Part shown: in pieces, positions 56,530-64,000 of the stretch
Layout of the letters: each line of letters opens with the position of its first letter
Numbering within the stretch: the first letter of the stretch is position 1
Source: an uncultured Ilumatobacter sp.
Lineage (GTDB): Bacteria; Actinomycetota; Acidimicrobiia; Acidimicrobiales; Ilumatobacteraceae
Assembly: GCA_937905835.1 (NCBI GenBank)
Contig: CALCXK010000042.1
Location: 12,850 to 76,849 of the forward strand
DNA length: 64,000 bases
Direction: 5' to 3'
Position numbers and translations under genes: made by a program
The notes under the pieces: generated by a model
What the model was told of the DNA's origin: nothing
Database searches by the model: none
The model's input: only the letters and a program-made list of their open reading frames with translations

Positions 56530-57477
56530 ATGAATATCAAGGTCGGAGTTATCGGTGCGGGCGGCATGGGCCGTGAGCACATCAGGAATCTCGCGGCGGT
56601 TGACGGTGTGGAAGTCGCCGTCGTTGCCGATGTCGTTGCGGCGGCAGCGCTTGATGCTGCGGGCCTGTGCAACGCAGCGGCATCGACCGACGCCTTCGCT
56701 GTTGCGACAGACCCGAGCCTCGACGCCATCGTCATCGCGTCCCCGGATGACACGCATGCCGATCTCGCGATCGCTGCAGTTGAGCGCGGCGCTTTCGTCC
56801 TGTGTGAGAAGCCGCTGGCCAGCAACGTCGCCGACGCTGAGCGGGTCGTTGCTGCGGAGGTCGCGGCCGGGCGTTCTTTGGTGCAGTTGGGTTTCATGCG
56901 ACAGTACGACCCGGCGCATTTGCAGGTTGCAGGCGCGATCAGCGAACTCGGTGCGATCCGCCATGTCCGCAGTGCTCACCGCAACACCAACCATCAGTGG
57001 GAACGTCCGCTTGAACTGGTCTTCTCGCAATCGTTGATCCACGACGTGCACACCGCCCGGTGGCTGATGGGCACCGAATTTTCATCTGTCACCACCCAGG
57101 TGGTCAGCGGGCCACGGCCGGTTGAGCACGTGATTGTGCTCGGGGCGATGGCTGACGGGTCGACTGTCACGATCGAGTTTGTCGAAGCCACGTATGGCTA
57201 CGACATCGATGTTGAGGTGACCTGCGAACACGGCATGATCACTGCCCCACAACCATCCCAGCCGGTCGTCCGCTTCGAGGGCGCAGGCCACCAACACATT
57301 GGTGACGACTGGTTCGGCCGATTCAGTGAGGCGTATCGGGCTGAGGCGGCAGACTGGATTGCAGGGGTCCGTGCCGGAGAGGTGCGCGGTCCGACCGCGG
57401 TCGATGGTTTGGCGGCGCAACGGGTCGTCGACGCAGCGATCCGGTCGGCGGTGTCGGGCCAACGCGAAGCGGTCTGA
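56530..57477 (+). CDS. Gfo/Idh/MocA family oxidoreductase
   Basis: A 315-residue NAD(P)-dependent sugar/inositol dehydrogenase-like enzyme. The Rossmann motif is KVGVIGAGGMGREHIRNL (4-21) and the family EKP motif is VLCEKPLASNVADAE with the catalytic Lys. In the C-terminal domain the His that usually acts as base is in QSLIHDVHTARWLMG. Substrates in this family include myo-inositol, glucose and other polyols; none can be chosen from sequence. It is alone, with no sugar transporter adjacent other than a decayed MFS gene downstream. Confidence 0.9.
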   Translation: MNIKVGVIGAGGMGREHIRNLAAVDGVEVAVVADVVAAAALDAAGLCNAAASTDAFAVATDPSLDAIVIASPDDTHADLAIAAVERGAFVLCEKPLASNVADAERVVAAEVAAGRSLVQLGFMRQYDPAHLQVAGAISELGAIRHVRSAHRNTNHQWERPLELVFSQSLIHDVHTARWLMGTEFSSVTTQVVSGPRPVEHVIVLGAMADGSTVTIEFVEATYGYDIDVEVTCEHGMITAPQPSQPVVRFEGAGHQHIGDDWFGRFSEAYRAEAADWIAGVRAGEVRGPTAVDGLAAQRVVDAAIRSAVSGQREAV

Positions 57478-57601
57478 CCGTTGTTTGTGACTTCCGGCCG
57501 GACCCGATCTGAGATGATCAAGACTCGATCCGGTTCGACATGATGGTCGAGTAACGACGTTTGCAAACTCCGCTGGTGAGGGTCAGCATCTTGAAGCTGC
57601 C

Positions 57602-58013
57602 TTGGAGCGACTGATCACCAAACCATTCGTGATCGTCTCGTTGACCGCCTTTGCGTTCTTCATGTACATCGGAACGCTGGTCCCGCTCGTTCCGCTGTTC
57701 ATCGAAGAGCCGCTCAAAGGTGGCGAACTCGCTCCCGGTGTAAATGCCGTTTGTTTCTGACCTATGCACTCGTCTCGCTCGTCATTCGAATCTTCGGCGC
57801 AAAGCTGCCGGAACGTCTGGGCCCGCGACGTTCTGTGACGATTGCTCTGGTCTCCATGGCGGGCGGACTTGCTGTCTTCGCTGCTGCGCCGAACGTCATC
57901 GGCCTGTGGATCAGGGCGTTCCTGATCGGTTTGTGGCTCCTGCGCACCAAGCTCGCGCACGCCGGTTCCAACTGGACTGAGCGGAAATCAGACATTCAAC
58001 TGGCTGGCTAATT
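57602..58013 (+). pseudogene. decayed major facilitator superfamily transporter
   Basis: Two frames carry MFS sequence. The first (57602-57760) reads LERLITKPFVIVSLTAFAFF, then MYIGTLVPLVPLFIEEPLKGGEL and stops at TGA 57758. The second, from about 57751 to 58013, reads LTYALVSLVIRIFGAKLPERLGPRRSVTIALVSMAGG and AAAPNVIGLWIRAFLIGLWLL, the helix 2-3 loop and helices 3-4. So a frameshift separates helix 1 from helices 2-4, and the remaining eight helices are missing. Intact MFS proteins have about 400 residues. There is no good start codon for the first part. Confidence 0.75.
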
Positions 58014-58053
58014 TTCGCTGGTGATTGTGGGCAGTGACCGTCATCATGGAGTC

Positions 58054-58539
58054 ATGCCACCGCTCGACCAAGACCGCTGCTGCTGCATCGTCAAGAACGC
58101 CGACCGGCGCTTCGACGGGTGGTTTGTAACCGCTGCGCGCAGGACGGGCATGTATTGCCGCCAAAGTTGTCCAGTGATCACGCCAAAGCAAACGAACGTC
58201 GAGTTCCATCACACGGCGGCCCCCATGCAGTCACAGTTGCCGAGGGCAGCGCCGTACTCGAGACCCGCAGGTTGCTGGTGATCAACTCCTCGCAATTAAG
58301 GGCATCAGCCTGCGACGGCAGATCACGTGATCATGCGTGGCCTCAGACACCCCGACGTGCTCCCCGGTACCGACCTGATTGTGGTCGACTTCCTGACGGA
58401 GCTCGACCGCACCGTCGGCGACGCAGCAGGATGGGTGCCGTGGCGCTCGTATGCACTTCATCACCTCTGGACGGCCACGGCGCGCTCGACGCCGCTGCAG
58501 TTGCAACTGCACGATCCCGCAAGGACTACCTATGACTGA
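58054..58539 (+). pseudogene. decayed Ada/AlkA DNA alkylation repair gene
   Basis: The first part (58054-58281) encodes RFDGWFVTAARRTGMYCRQSCPVITPKQTNV, the Ada N-terminal zinc domain, beginning MPPLDQDRCC; the second pair of zinc cysteines is lost by a frame change. The last part (58327-58539, another frame) reads MRGLRHPDVLPGTDLIVVDF and AAGWVPWRSYALHHLW, the C-terminus of an AlkA-type 3-methyladenine DNA glycosylase. The central glycosylase core of about 250 residues is missing. The end overlaps the intact ogt gene by 8 bases, as in functional alkA-ogt operons. Confidence 0.8.
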
Positions 58540-59062
58540 CACTGACACCGAAGAGACGCTGTCTTGCACGACGATGGATAGCCCGATGGGGGTGCTCACG
58601 CTTGTTGCCAGCGAGACGGGGCTCAGAGCGGTGCTGTGGCCGAGCGATGATCCGGCGCGGGTGCCACTCGGAATGGTGATCGAGACGGCCGACACGACCG
58701 AACATCCCGTCCTTACTGCAGCTGTCGATCAACTCGGCGAGTACTTCGCCGGGGATCGCCAGAATTTCGATCTCCCACTCGACCCAGTCGGCACCGACTT
58801 TCAGCAGTCGGCGTGGATGGCGCTGCGAGCCATTCCCTACGGAGAGACAGTCAGCTACGGCGAGCAGGCCGCGGCGATTGGCGACAAACGCAAGGCGCGT
58901 GCGGTCGGTGCTGCAAACGGTCGTAACCCGATCTCGATCGTCGTGCCCTGCCATCGGGTCGTCGGTTCGAATGGTTCGCTCACCGGGTTCGCCGGGGGCC
59001 TCGACAGCAAGCGGTGGCTCCTCGAACACGAGTCCAAGACCGCTGGCCACACCCTCCTCTGA
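58532..59062 (+). CDS. ogt: methylated-DNA-protein-cysteine methyltransferase
   Basis: A 176-residue suicide enzyme that takes O6-methyl groups from guanine. The acceptor motif PCHRVVGSNG lies in ISIVVPCHRVVG (the Cys is about residue 140); the helix-turn-helix part ALRAIPYGETVSYGEQAAAIGDKRKARAVGAANGRNP with the arginine finger is complete. It is single-domain (Ogt-like). The ATG at 58532 overlaps the end of the ada/alkA pseudogene, which suggests an original alkA-ogt operon. How ogt is now transcribed is unclear. Confidence 0.95.
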   Translation: MTDTDTEETLSCTTMDSPMGVLTLVASETGLRAVLWPSDDPARVPLGMVIETADTTEHPVLTAAVDQLGEYFAGDRQNFDLPLDPVGTDFQQSAWMALRAIPYGETVSYGEQAAAIGDKRKARAVGAANGRNPISIVVPCHRVVGSNGSLTGFAGGLDSKRWLLEHESKTAGHTLL

Positions 59063-59093
59063 GGCCACCCACATCGTCACGCCCGGCCTTCCA

Positions 59094-59141
59094 AAATGGA
59101 GACCATTTCAACGCAGTAGTGATGTGTTTTGGTCTCCATTT
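59094..59141. repeat. inverted repeat AAATGGAGACCA / TGGTCTCCATTT
   Basis: Perfect 12-base arms with a 24-base loop, 31 bases after the ogt stop; a third half AAATGGAGA occurs at 59166-59174. Function unknown; it may end ogt transcripts or bind a regulator of the next gene. Confidence 0.55.
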
Positions 59142-59254
59142 GGGGCGAGGGTCGGGCGCGGTCCGAAATGGAGATCGTGCTGCTTGCTGGGCGCGTCGAG
59201 TTGGTCTCAGTTTCTGATGGCGGGAGCCGGGTGAGGGTGTGGCAACGTGACGCG

Positions 59255-60232
59255 ATGAAGTATGTGCCGTTTGGAAACACTGGTTTGTCCGTCTCCGCGA
59301 TCACGCTCGGGTGCATGAGTTATGGCGAGTCGGGTAAGGGCACCCACGCATGGAGCATGGACGAGGCGAGCAGCCGGCCATTCATCGAGCAGGCTCTCGA
59401 AGCAGGGATCAACTGCTTCGACACTGCGAACGTGTATTCATTGGGGTCGAGCGAGGAGATTGTTGGCCGAGCGCTTGCCGATATGACGAAGCGCGAAGAC
59501 GTGATCATCGCCACCAAGGTGCGCGGCAGGATGCGCGAAGGACGCTTCGGCGAGGGTCTCTCTCGCAAGGCGATCATGTATGAGGTCGACCAGAGCCTGA
59601 AGCGACTGGGCACCGACTACATCGATCTGTATCAAATCCATCGCTGGGACCATCACACACCGATCGAAGAGACGATGGAGGCGCTGCACGACCTGATCCG
59701 CTCGGGCAAGGTGCATCACATCGGTGCATCGTCGATGTACGCATGGCAGTTCGGCAAGGCGCAGTACACCGCTGACGCCAACGGTTGGACGCGGTTCGTC
59801 AGCATGCAGCCGCATTACAACCTGATCAATCGCGAAGAGGAGCGCGAGATGCTTCCGCTTTGTCGCGACATGAACGTTGCGGTGATCCCCTGGAGTCCGA
59901 TGGCTCGAGGCAAGCTGACTCGCGAGTGGGGCGCCACGACCAACCGCACAGAAAGCGACGACTTCGGTCGCTACCTCTACAGCATGGAGGAGTCGGACAA
60001 AGCAGTGTCCGACGCCGTCGGTGTGGTTGCCGAAGCTCGCGGCGTGTCACGCGCACAGATTGCCCTCGCGTGGGTACTGCGCAACAAGGCAGTGACGTCA
60101 CCGATCATCGGCGCAACCAAGCTGCATCACATCGACGATGCCGTGGCAGCCGTCGAGTTGGAACTTACCGACGACGAAGCGCAGTCGCTCGAAGAGCACT
60201 ATCTCCCTCACCCCATCGTCGGCTTCTCCTGA
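59255..60232 (+). CDS. aldo/keto reductase
   Basis: A 325-residue NADPH-dependent oxidoreductase with a TIM barrel. The family pattern begins KYVPFGNTGLSVSAITLGCMSYG; the tetrad is D in CFDTANVYSLGSSEEI, Y in the same helix, K in VIIATKVRG, and H in DLYQIHRWDHHTPIEE. The NADPH pocket includes PWSPMARGKL. It resembles the YajO/Tas group. The ATG at 59255 is chosen; upstream codons in frame fall in the palindromic intergenic region. It is unrelated in position to the second aldo/keto reductase at 62.7 kb. Confidence 0.92.
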   Translation: MKYVPFGNTGLSVSAITLGCMSYGESGKGTHAWSMDEASSRPFIEQALEAGINCFDTANVYSLGSSEEIVGRALADMTKREDVIIATKVRGRMREGRFGEGLSRKAIMYEVDQSLKRLGTDYIDLYQIHRWDHHTPIEETMEALHDLIRSGKVHHIGASSMYAWQFGKAQYTADANGWTRFVSMQPHYNLINREEEREMLPLCRDMNVAVIPWSPMARGKLTREWGATTNRTESDDFGRYLYSMEESDKAVSDAVGVVAEARGVSRAQIALAWVLRNKAVTSPIIGATKLHHIDDAVAAVELELTDDEAQSLEEHYLPHPIVGFS

Positions 60233-60401
60233 GTCGGTCCAGATCGCCCGATCCCGGCGGCAGCCCTCGCCGCTCATTGAGCAAGCTCAACTCGGGTTCA
60301 TGCTTTCTTGGCGTCGAACGATCTGATCCCGACTCACGGAATTGAGATAAAAAGCGCTGCGCTGCGTTGGCTGGCGGTTGATGGTCCGCCGGCTGCGCCC
60401 T

Positions 60402-60998
60402 CTACTTGCGGGGCTTAGCGGAGGCCGACTGGGCCTTGCGGGCGCGGTTGGCTTCCTGCTTTGCTGCCTTAGCGGCCTTGCGCGCTGCGCGCAACTTGTC
60501 TTGCTCGTCGGCCGGGCGCTTCGAGGTGTCGAGCACCGTCGCTGCTTCGGACTCTTCGACCTTCGGGAGCGCCATAACGTCGTCGTTCTTCAGCAGGTCG
60601 CGGATGATTGCGGACGCCGGTGCTTCGCCAGCCACGGTGGCAGCGAGCATGATTCGGGCAACGGCGATGCCGTGCTTTTCGACAATCGGAGGGAGTACTT
60701 CTTTGAGCTGATCAGTCGACGGGTTGTCGGCGTTGTCACCGAGCTGCTCGATGCAAGCGGCGAGGGCGCCATCGGAAATGATCGCTGCGATTGCTTCCAT
60801 GGTGCCGTCGATGCGGCCGGTCTTGACGGCAGCGCGCACGCTGTCGACAGCGAGTTCGCCTTCGACGAATGACTCCAGGCCTTCACGATGATCGTCGTCG
60901 AGCACCTCGATTGCGGCGGCCAATTCTTCGTCGGTGGCAGCCTTGATTGAGCGGTCGAGGAGACCCAGCGCCTGCATGCGGTTCTTGACGTGATTCAC
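60402..60998 (-). CDS. helical protein of unknown function with a basic C-terminal tail
   Basis: A 198-residue soluble protein. Residues 1-150 are helical and regular, with HEAT-like repeat patterns (DEELAAAIEVLDDDHREGLESFV; SVRAAVKTGRIDGTMEAIAAIISDGALAACIEQLG; IAVARIMLAATVAGEAPASAIIRDLL). The last about 40 residues are Lys/Arg/Ala-rich (KLRAARKAAKAAKQEANRARKAQSASAKPRK). The GTG at 60998 has TAACGT 8 bases upstream. No family recognised; the basic tail could bind nucleic acid or membrane. Confidence 0.65.
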   Translation of the reverse strand: MNHVKNRMQALGLLDRSIKAATDEELAAAIEVLDDDHREGLESFVEGELAVDSVRAAVKTGRIDGTMEAIAAIISDGALAACIEQLGDNADNPSTDQLKEVLPPIVEKHGIAVARIMLAATVAGEAPASAIIRDLLKNDDVMALPKVEESEAATVLDTSKRPADEQDKLRAARKAAKAAKQEANRARKAQSASAKPRK

Positions 60999-61562
60999 GG
61001 GCCGCGACGTTACCGCTGAAACCCGCAGAGCAGCACCGCAGCCATCGCCGACATCAAGTTCGTCTCGCCCACGATGAACAAGTAAGGACAGTACGTCCAA
61101 GCCAGAGTCTGGAGAGGATCTAGACGCACCTATCTAGACGCAGGCGCCCTGACTGCCTGCGCTCTAAAAACGCCGTCATCGTTGAGCAACCACAGCCCGA
61201 TGCAGCCGCAATCAGGGGAATGCATATGGCAATGTCTGTACTTGAAGGCATCAACAAGGTCGCCGTGGCTGCCGTGTAGCTGTCCTCAGGGACGGCTGCC
61301 TTCAGCAGGTCGACACGCCGCAAAATTTGTCTGACTGGATCGGACAACGTATTCGTCAGGCATTCATTGGTTCGTCCTCCCCACGAACCTTTACAAAGCC
61401 TCGATGGCACCAAGACGAATGGAGCGACCGGGTGCAAGGTTACGCCGAAGCCCACGCTGCCGTCTCCGAAGTGCGACGGCGGGTGAGACCGGTCCAAATT
61501 ACTCACGGTACAAGGCTGGCCGATTGCGCCCGTCAGCGCATTTCGGTTACGCAGGCCACCGG
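60999..61562. other. 564-base stretch without a supportable gene
   Basis: Overlapping open frames on both strands (61120-61635 minus, 61327-61653 plus) have no family resemblance and no codon pattern like their neighbours. The stretch holds an 11-base direct repeat ATCTAGACGCA (61118-61128 and 61132-61142) followed by a small CGCAGGC/GCCTGCG inverted repeat (61139-61161). Nothing else is seen. Confidence 0.5.
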
Positions 61563-62657
61563 TCAGTGCGTGAAACGTGGCTTCAGCGGAGCGTGGTCGA
61601 TGTTCTGGAGCACATGTTTGGCAAACAGGTCGCATTCGGCGGCATGGGTGTAGCCCGAAAGAATGAACGCCCCGATGCCGACTTCTTGGTAGGCCCGAAG
61701 TTTCGACACCACCTGGTTGGGATTGCCAACGATCGCTGCACCTGCGCCGCTGCGTGCCCGACCGACGCCAGTCCAGAGGTTCTCCTCGACGAAGCCATCG
61801 TCGGCAGCAGTATCACGTAGTGCGGCCTGACGGGCGACACCGAACGAGGCGGCATCGAGTGACTTGTTCCGGATTGCGTCGCCGGAGTCGGCATCGAGCT
61901 TGGAGACCAGTTGCTCAGCGGCTGCCCGCGCCTCGGCTTCGGTCTCACGGACGATCACGTGGGCGCGCAGCCCGTAGATCAGCTCACGCTCGTAGGTGTC
62001 AGCTGCCAGCGTGGTCATTTCTTGGACCGTGTCGCGGACGGCGGCGACTGTGTCGGGCCAGGTGAGGAACACATCGGCTTCGGCTGCGGCGACGTCTTTG
62101 GCGGCAGGGGAGAAACCGCCGAAGTAGAACGGTGCGCAAGTGCTCGCAGGGCCGATCAAGCGGGGCGGATCAAGCTGGAGATCGACGAAGTCGCCGTGAA
62201 AGTCGATCGACTCGCCGTTCAACAGCTGCCGGAGAACTTGCATCCACTCGCGGGTGCGCTGATAGCGGGGCGCCGAGTCGAGCGCCTCGCCGGGGATGTC
62301 GGAGCTGATGATATTGATTGTCAACCGACCCTCGGCCATCTGGTCGATGGTGGCCAGCTGCCGTGCCAGCTGCGGAAGGTGCATCTCGCCCATGCGCACG
62401 GCGAGGAGCAGGTTGATCTGCTCGGTCTGCGTGGCGATACCGGCCGCAAACGAAGTCGAATCGATGCCGAGCGTGTAGCCAGACGGAAGGAGCACGTTGT
62501 CGAAGCCATTGCGGTCGGCGGTCTGCACGATGTTGCTGCAATGTGCCCACGAGCTGGCGAGCGCCGGGTCGGGCTGGCCGAGGAACTCGTAGTCGTCGTC
62601 ACACAGGGCGCCGAACCAGGAGATCTCAGGGATGTTCGGATTGGTGACGGAACTCAT
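61563..62657 (-). CDS. LLM-class flavin-dependent monooxygenase (SsuD-like)
   Basis: A 364-residue TIM-barrel flavoenzyme. It resembles alkanesulfonate monooxygenase: EISWFGALCDDDYEFLG at the start, ADRNGFDNVLLPSG, LLLAVRMGEMHLPQLARQLATID, and the FMN region RLTINIISSDIPGEAL; the C-terminal QVVSKLRAYQEVGIGAFILSGYTHAAECDLF closes the barrel. SsuD releases sulfite from alkanesulfonates, but related enzymes act on other substrates. No flavin reductase or transporter is next to it. It overlaps the aldo/keto reductase gene upstream by 4 bases, so the two are cotranslated. Confidence 0.9.
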   Translation of the reverse strand: MSSVTNPNIPEISWFGALCDDDYEFLGQPDPALASSWAHCSNIVQTADRNGFDNVLLPSGYTLGIDSTSFAAGIATQTEQINLLLAVRMGEMHLPQLARQLATIDQMAEGRLTINIISSDIPGEALDSAPRYQRTREWMQVLRQLLNGESIDFHGDFVDLQLDPPRLIGPASTCAPFYFGGFSPAAKDVAAAEADVFLTWPDTVAAVRDTVQEMTTLAADTYERELIYGLRAHVIVRETEAEARAAAEQLVSKLDADSGDAIRNKSLDAASFGVARQAALRDTAADDGFVEENLWTGVGRARSGAGAAIVGNPNQVVSKLRAYQEVGIGAFILSGYTHAAECDLFAKHVLQNIDHAPLKPRFTH

Positions 62658-63556
62658 GGCAGTGGCATTCCTTCAGAGGCTTGGACAATGGCGTAGACGT
62701 CGGAGCGATCGAGCTGCACGTCGAGTGCCGTGACCGATGCGGCGAGGCGATCGAGGTTCTGCGAACCGACAATGGCGATCGGCTTCGACGGATGAGCAAG
62801 CACGAATGCCATGGCGATGTGGCCGCGTTCGACAGATTCGCGTTCGGCGAGCTGGTCGAGCACGGCAAGCAGCTCGGGCTTGACACCGTCGCCGGTTGCC
62901 AATGAACCACCGGCGAGCGGGCTCCAGGCAAGTGGCGTGATGTCGAGCTGCATGCACTGATCGAGCGTGCCGTCGCGCAGTGGTTCGAGGTGACTGGCGG
63001 AGAATTCTGGCTGGTTTGCCACGATCGGGAAGTCGAGGTGCGCCTGGAGCGCGACGACTTGGGCGGGAGTGTGGTTGGAAATACCGACTTCGCGGATCTT
63101 GCCGGCGTCGCGCAGTTCGCTGAGTGCGGAGGCCACGTCGGCGGGATGGGCGTACATGTCGGGCCGGTGGATCTGGTAGAGGTCGATCACATCGATACCC
63201 ATCCGGGTGAGTGACGCCTCGCAGGCGCTGCGCAGGTATGCCGGCGAGGAGTCGTAGGGGAGCGGCGGCATGATCCCGCCTTTACTGGCGAGCACCATGC
63301 GATCGCGCAGCGTGGGTGCAGCAGCAAGCACGGTGCCGAGGATCTCTTCGACTTGGCCGAAGCCCGTGCCTCCCCAGTCAAAGCCGTACACGTCGGCGTT
63401 GTCGATCAGGTTCATCCCGGCGTCAAGTGCCGCTTCAAGCACGCCCTGAGCGGCTGCAACGTCGGTGTTCGTGTACCGCCACAGTCCGAACGACAGCGGA
63501 CCGACAGCAGGCAGCGATCCAAGTGTTCGCGGAGAAGCATCAACAAGAGAGATCAC
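62654..63556 (-). CDS. aldo/keto reductase (operon with LLM monooxygenase)
   Basis: A 300-residue aldo/keto reductase. Catalytic tetrad: D and Y in NLIDNADVYGFDWGG, K in MVLASKGGIMPP, H in DLYQIHRPDMYAHP. It resembles the YcjS/YtbE-like oxidoreductases. The start is the GTG at 63556, after a TAGGTT box at six bases; the overlapping ATG one base upstream stops immediately. Its last 4 bases overlap the LLM monooxygenase. A joint pathway with the monooxygenase (oxidative cleavage then carbonyl reduction) is an inference. Confidence 0.92.
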   Translation of the reverse strand: MISLVDASPRTLGSLPAVGPLSFGLWRYTNTDVAAAQGVLEAALDAGMNLIDNADVYGFDWGGTGFGQVEEILGTVLAAAPTLRDRMVLASKGGIMPPLPYDSSPAYLRSACEASLTRMGIDVIDLYQIHRPDMYAHPADVASALSELRDAGKIREVGISNHTPAQVVALQAHLDFPIVANQPEFSASHLEPLRDGTLDQCMQLDITPLAWSPLAGGSLATGDGVKPELLAVLDQLAERESVERGHIAMAFVLAHPSKPIAIVGSQNLDRLAASVTALDVQLDRSDVYAIVQASEGMPLP

Positions 63557-63562
63557 ATTTCC

Positions 63563-63568
63563 AACCTA
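63563..63568 (-). promoter_or_regulatory. -10 box of a probable leaderless aldo/keto reductase transcript
   Basis: On the minus strand TAGGTT is followed by six bases and the GTG at 63556. Confidence 0.45.
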
Positions 63569-64000
63569 CCGATCTAGGTCGGCGGGACAGGTCGACACTG
63601 ATTACTGACCCGTCGCGACCCAGAACGAGGCCGCGGTTACTGAGCCCTTCGATGGCGCCACAAGCGATCGACACGCCGCGGCGCTGATCGATTGCGACTC
63701 TTCGTTGGCCATGATGTTCGAGAAGTATCAACTGTTCAGATGTGGGACGACCGCCGTGATCGTGCGGGTCTCGCCAGTAGTGAGCCGTGAGGTCGCCGGG
63801 GGTCGGATTCACGGCGTGCAGGTGCTCGGTACTTCTCGTGGGGCCTTTTGTCGCCGTGGGCGTGAAGTGCAGGCGATCGATGTCACCGCCGATCAGCCGT
63901 AACATCGTGCAATGCCAGCACATCGCTCAAATGCCGACCGTGCGCGGGCGGCGATCTTGCTGCTCGACCTGACCGATCTTGCTGATGATCATTCCGCTGC
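63569..64000. other. 432-base stretch without a supportable gene at the window end
   Basis: The longest frames (63540-63923 minus, 127 codons; 63705-63902 plus) show no recognised family or domain. Nothing convincing is seen; part of a gene or remnant continuing past the window end cannot be excluded. Confidence 0.4.

Noticed and set aside
61120..61635. 171-codon minus-strand frame next to the LLM monooxygenase
   Set aside because: No domain, no ribosome site, and it overlaps the 3' end of a real gene in another frame.
63540..63923. 127-codon minus-strand frame at the window end
   Set aside because: It overlaps the start of the aldo/keto reductase and shows no recognised domain.

Overview
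This window is high-GC chromosomal DNA from an actinobacterium, most plausibly a member of the Acidimicrobiia. Three things point there: actinobacterial marker families (a WhiB1-type regulator, a PdtaS-type kinase, DUF3107, DUF3090 and SCO1664 proteins, paired ArsA-like ATPases, an F420 hydrogenase beta-subunit-like protein); many genes whose start codon lies 6-7 bases after a TANNNT box, as in actinobacterial leaderless mRNAs; and a System I (Ccm) cytochrome c operon, which is unusual for Actinobacteria. The lineage is inference. No rRNA, tRNA, CRISPR array, insertion sequence or phage module was seen; most of the window is a core-genome segment.

Layout. 1-7.7 kb: acyl-CoA dehydrogenase (cut by the window edge), carboxymuconolactone decarboxylase-like protein, apolipoprotein N-acyltransferase lacking its catalytic cysteine, and hemY and hemE separated by a two-gene hydrolase/amidinohydrolase operon. 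7.8-17.4 kb: HelD-type ATPase, a RelA/SpoT synthetase with an extra C-terminal region, lipoprotein plus DtxR-family regulator, SF2 helicase, ABC-F ATPase, an Lhr-helicase remnant and a TetR regulator with a palindromic operator. 17.4-25.4 kb: crotonase-fold protein, then ccmABCDEFGHI. 25.5-30.2 kb: SixA, membrane protein, family A DNA polymerase, small metallopeptidase and Mrp, divergent from a SufR-like regulator. 31-38.2 kb: metA with an acetyl-CoA-type specificity residue, DUF3107, two ArsA-like ATPases, pdtaS, whiB1, a GDPD phosphodiesterase and a lipid kinase. 38.3-40.5 kb: etfBA and a ferredoxin.

40.5-47.8 kb: the conserved actinobacterial trio of kinase-like SCO1664 protein, DUF3090 protein and histidine phosphatase, a type 5 uracil-DNA glycosylase, an esterase, and an FrhB-like protein divergent from a fatty acid hydroxylase-type membrane protein. 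47.8-50.9 kb: a three-gene route from gamma-butyrobetaine through carnitine to betaine. 51.3-55 kb: two tandem glnK-amt modules, each with a GlnR-like four-half-site box upstream of amt. 55-64 kb: a looser region with acyl-CoA dehydrogenase, oxidoreductases, decayed MFS and Ada/AlkA genes next to an intact ogt, two aldo/keto reductases and an LLM monooxygenase.

Beyond genes, the window carries two small families of interspersed palindromic elements: three copies of a hairpin with the loop core CCCTCGGGTCAAAA, and two copies of a GGTCRCACTGTGC palindrome with a compensatory base-pair change. There are also several long perfect inverted repeats between genes.
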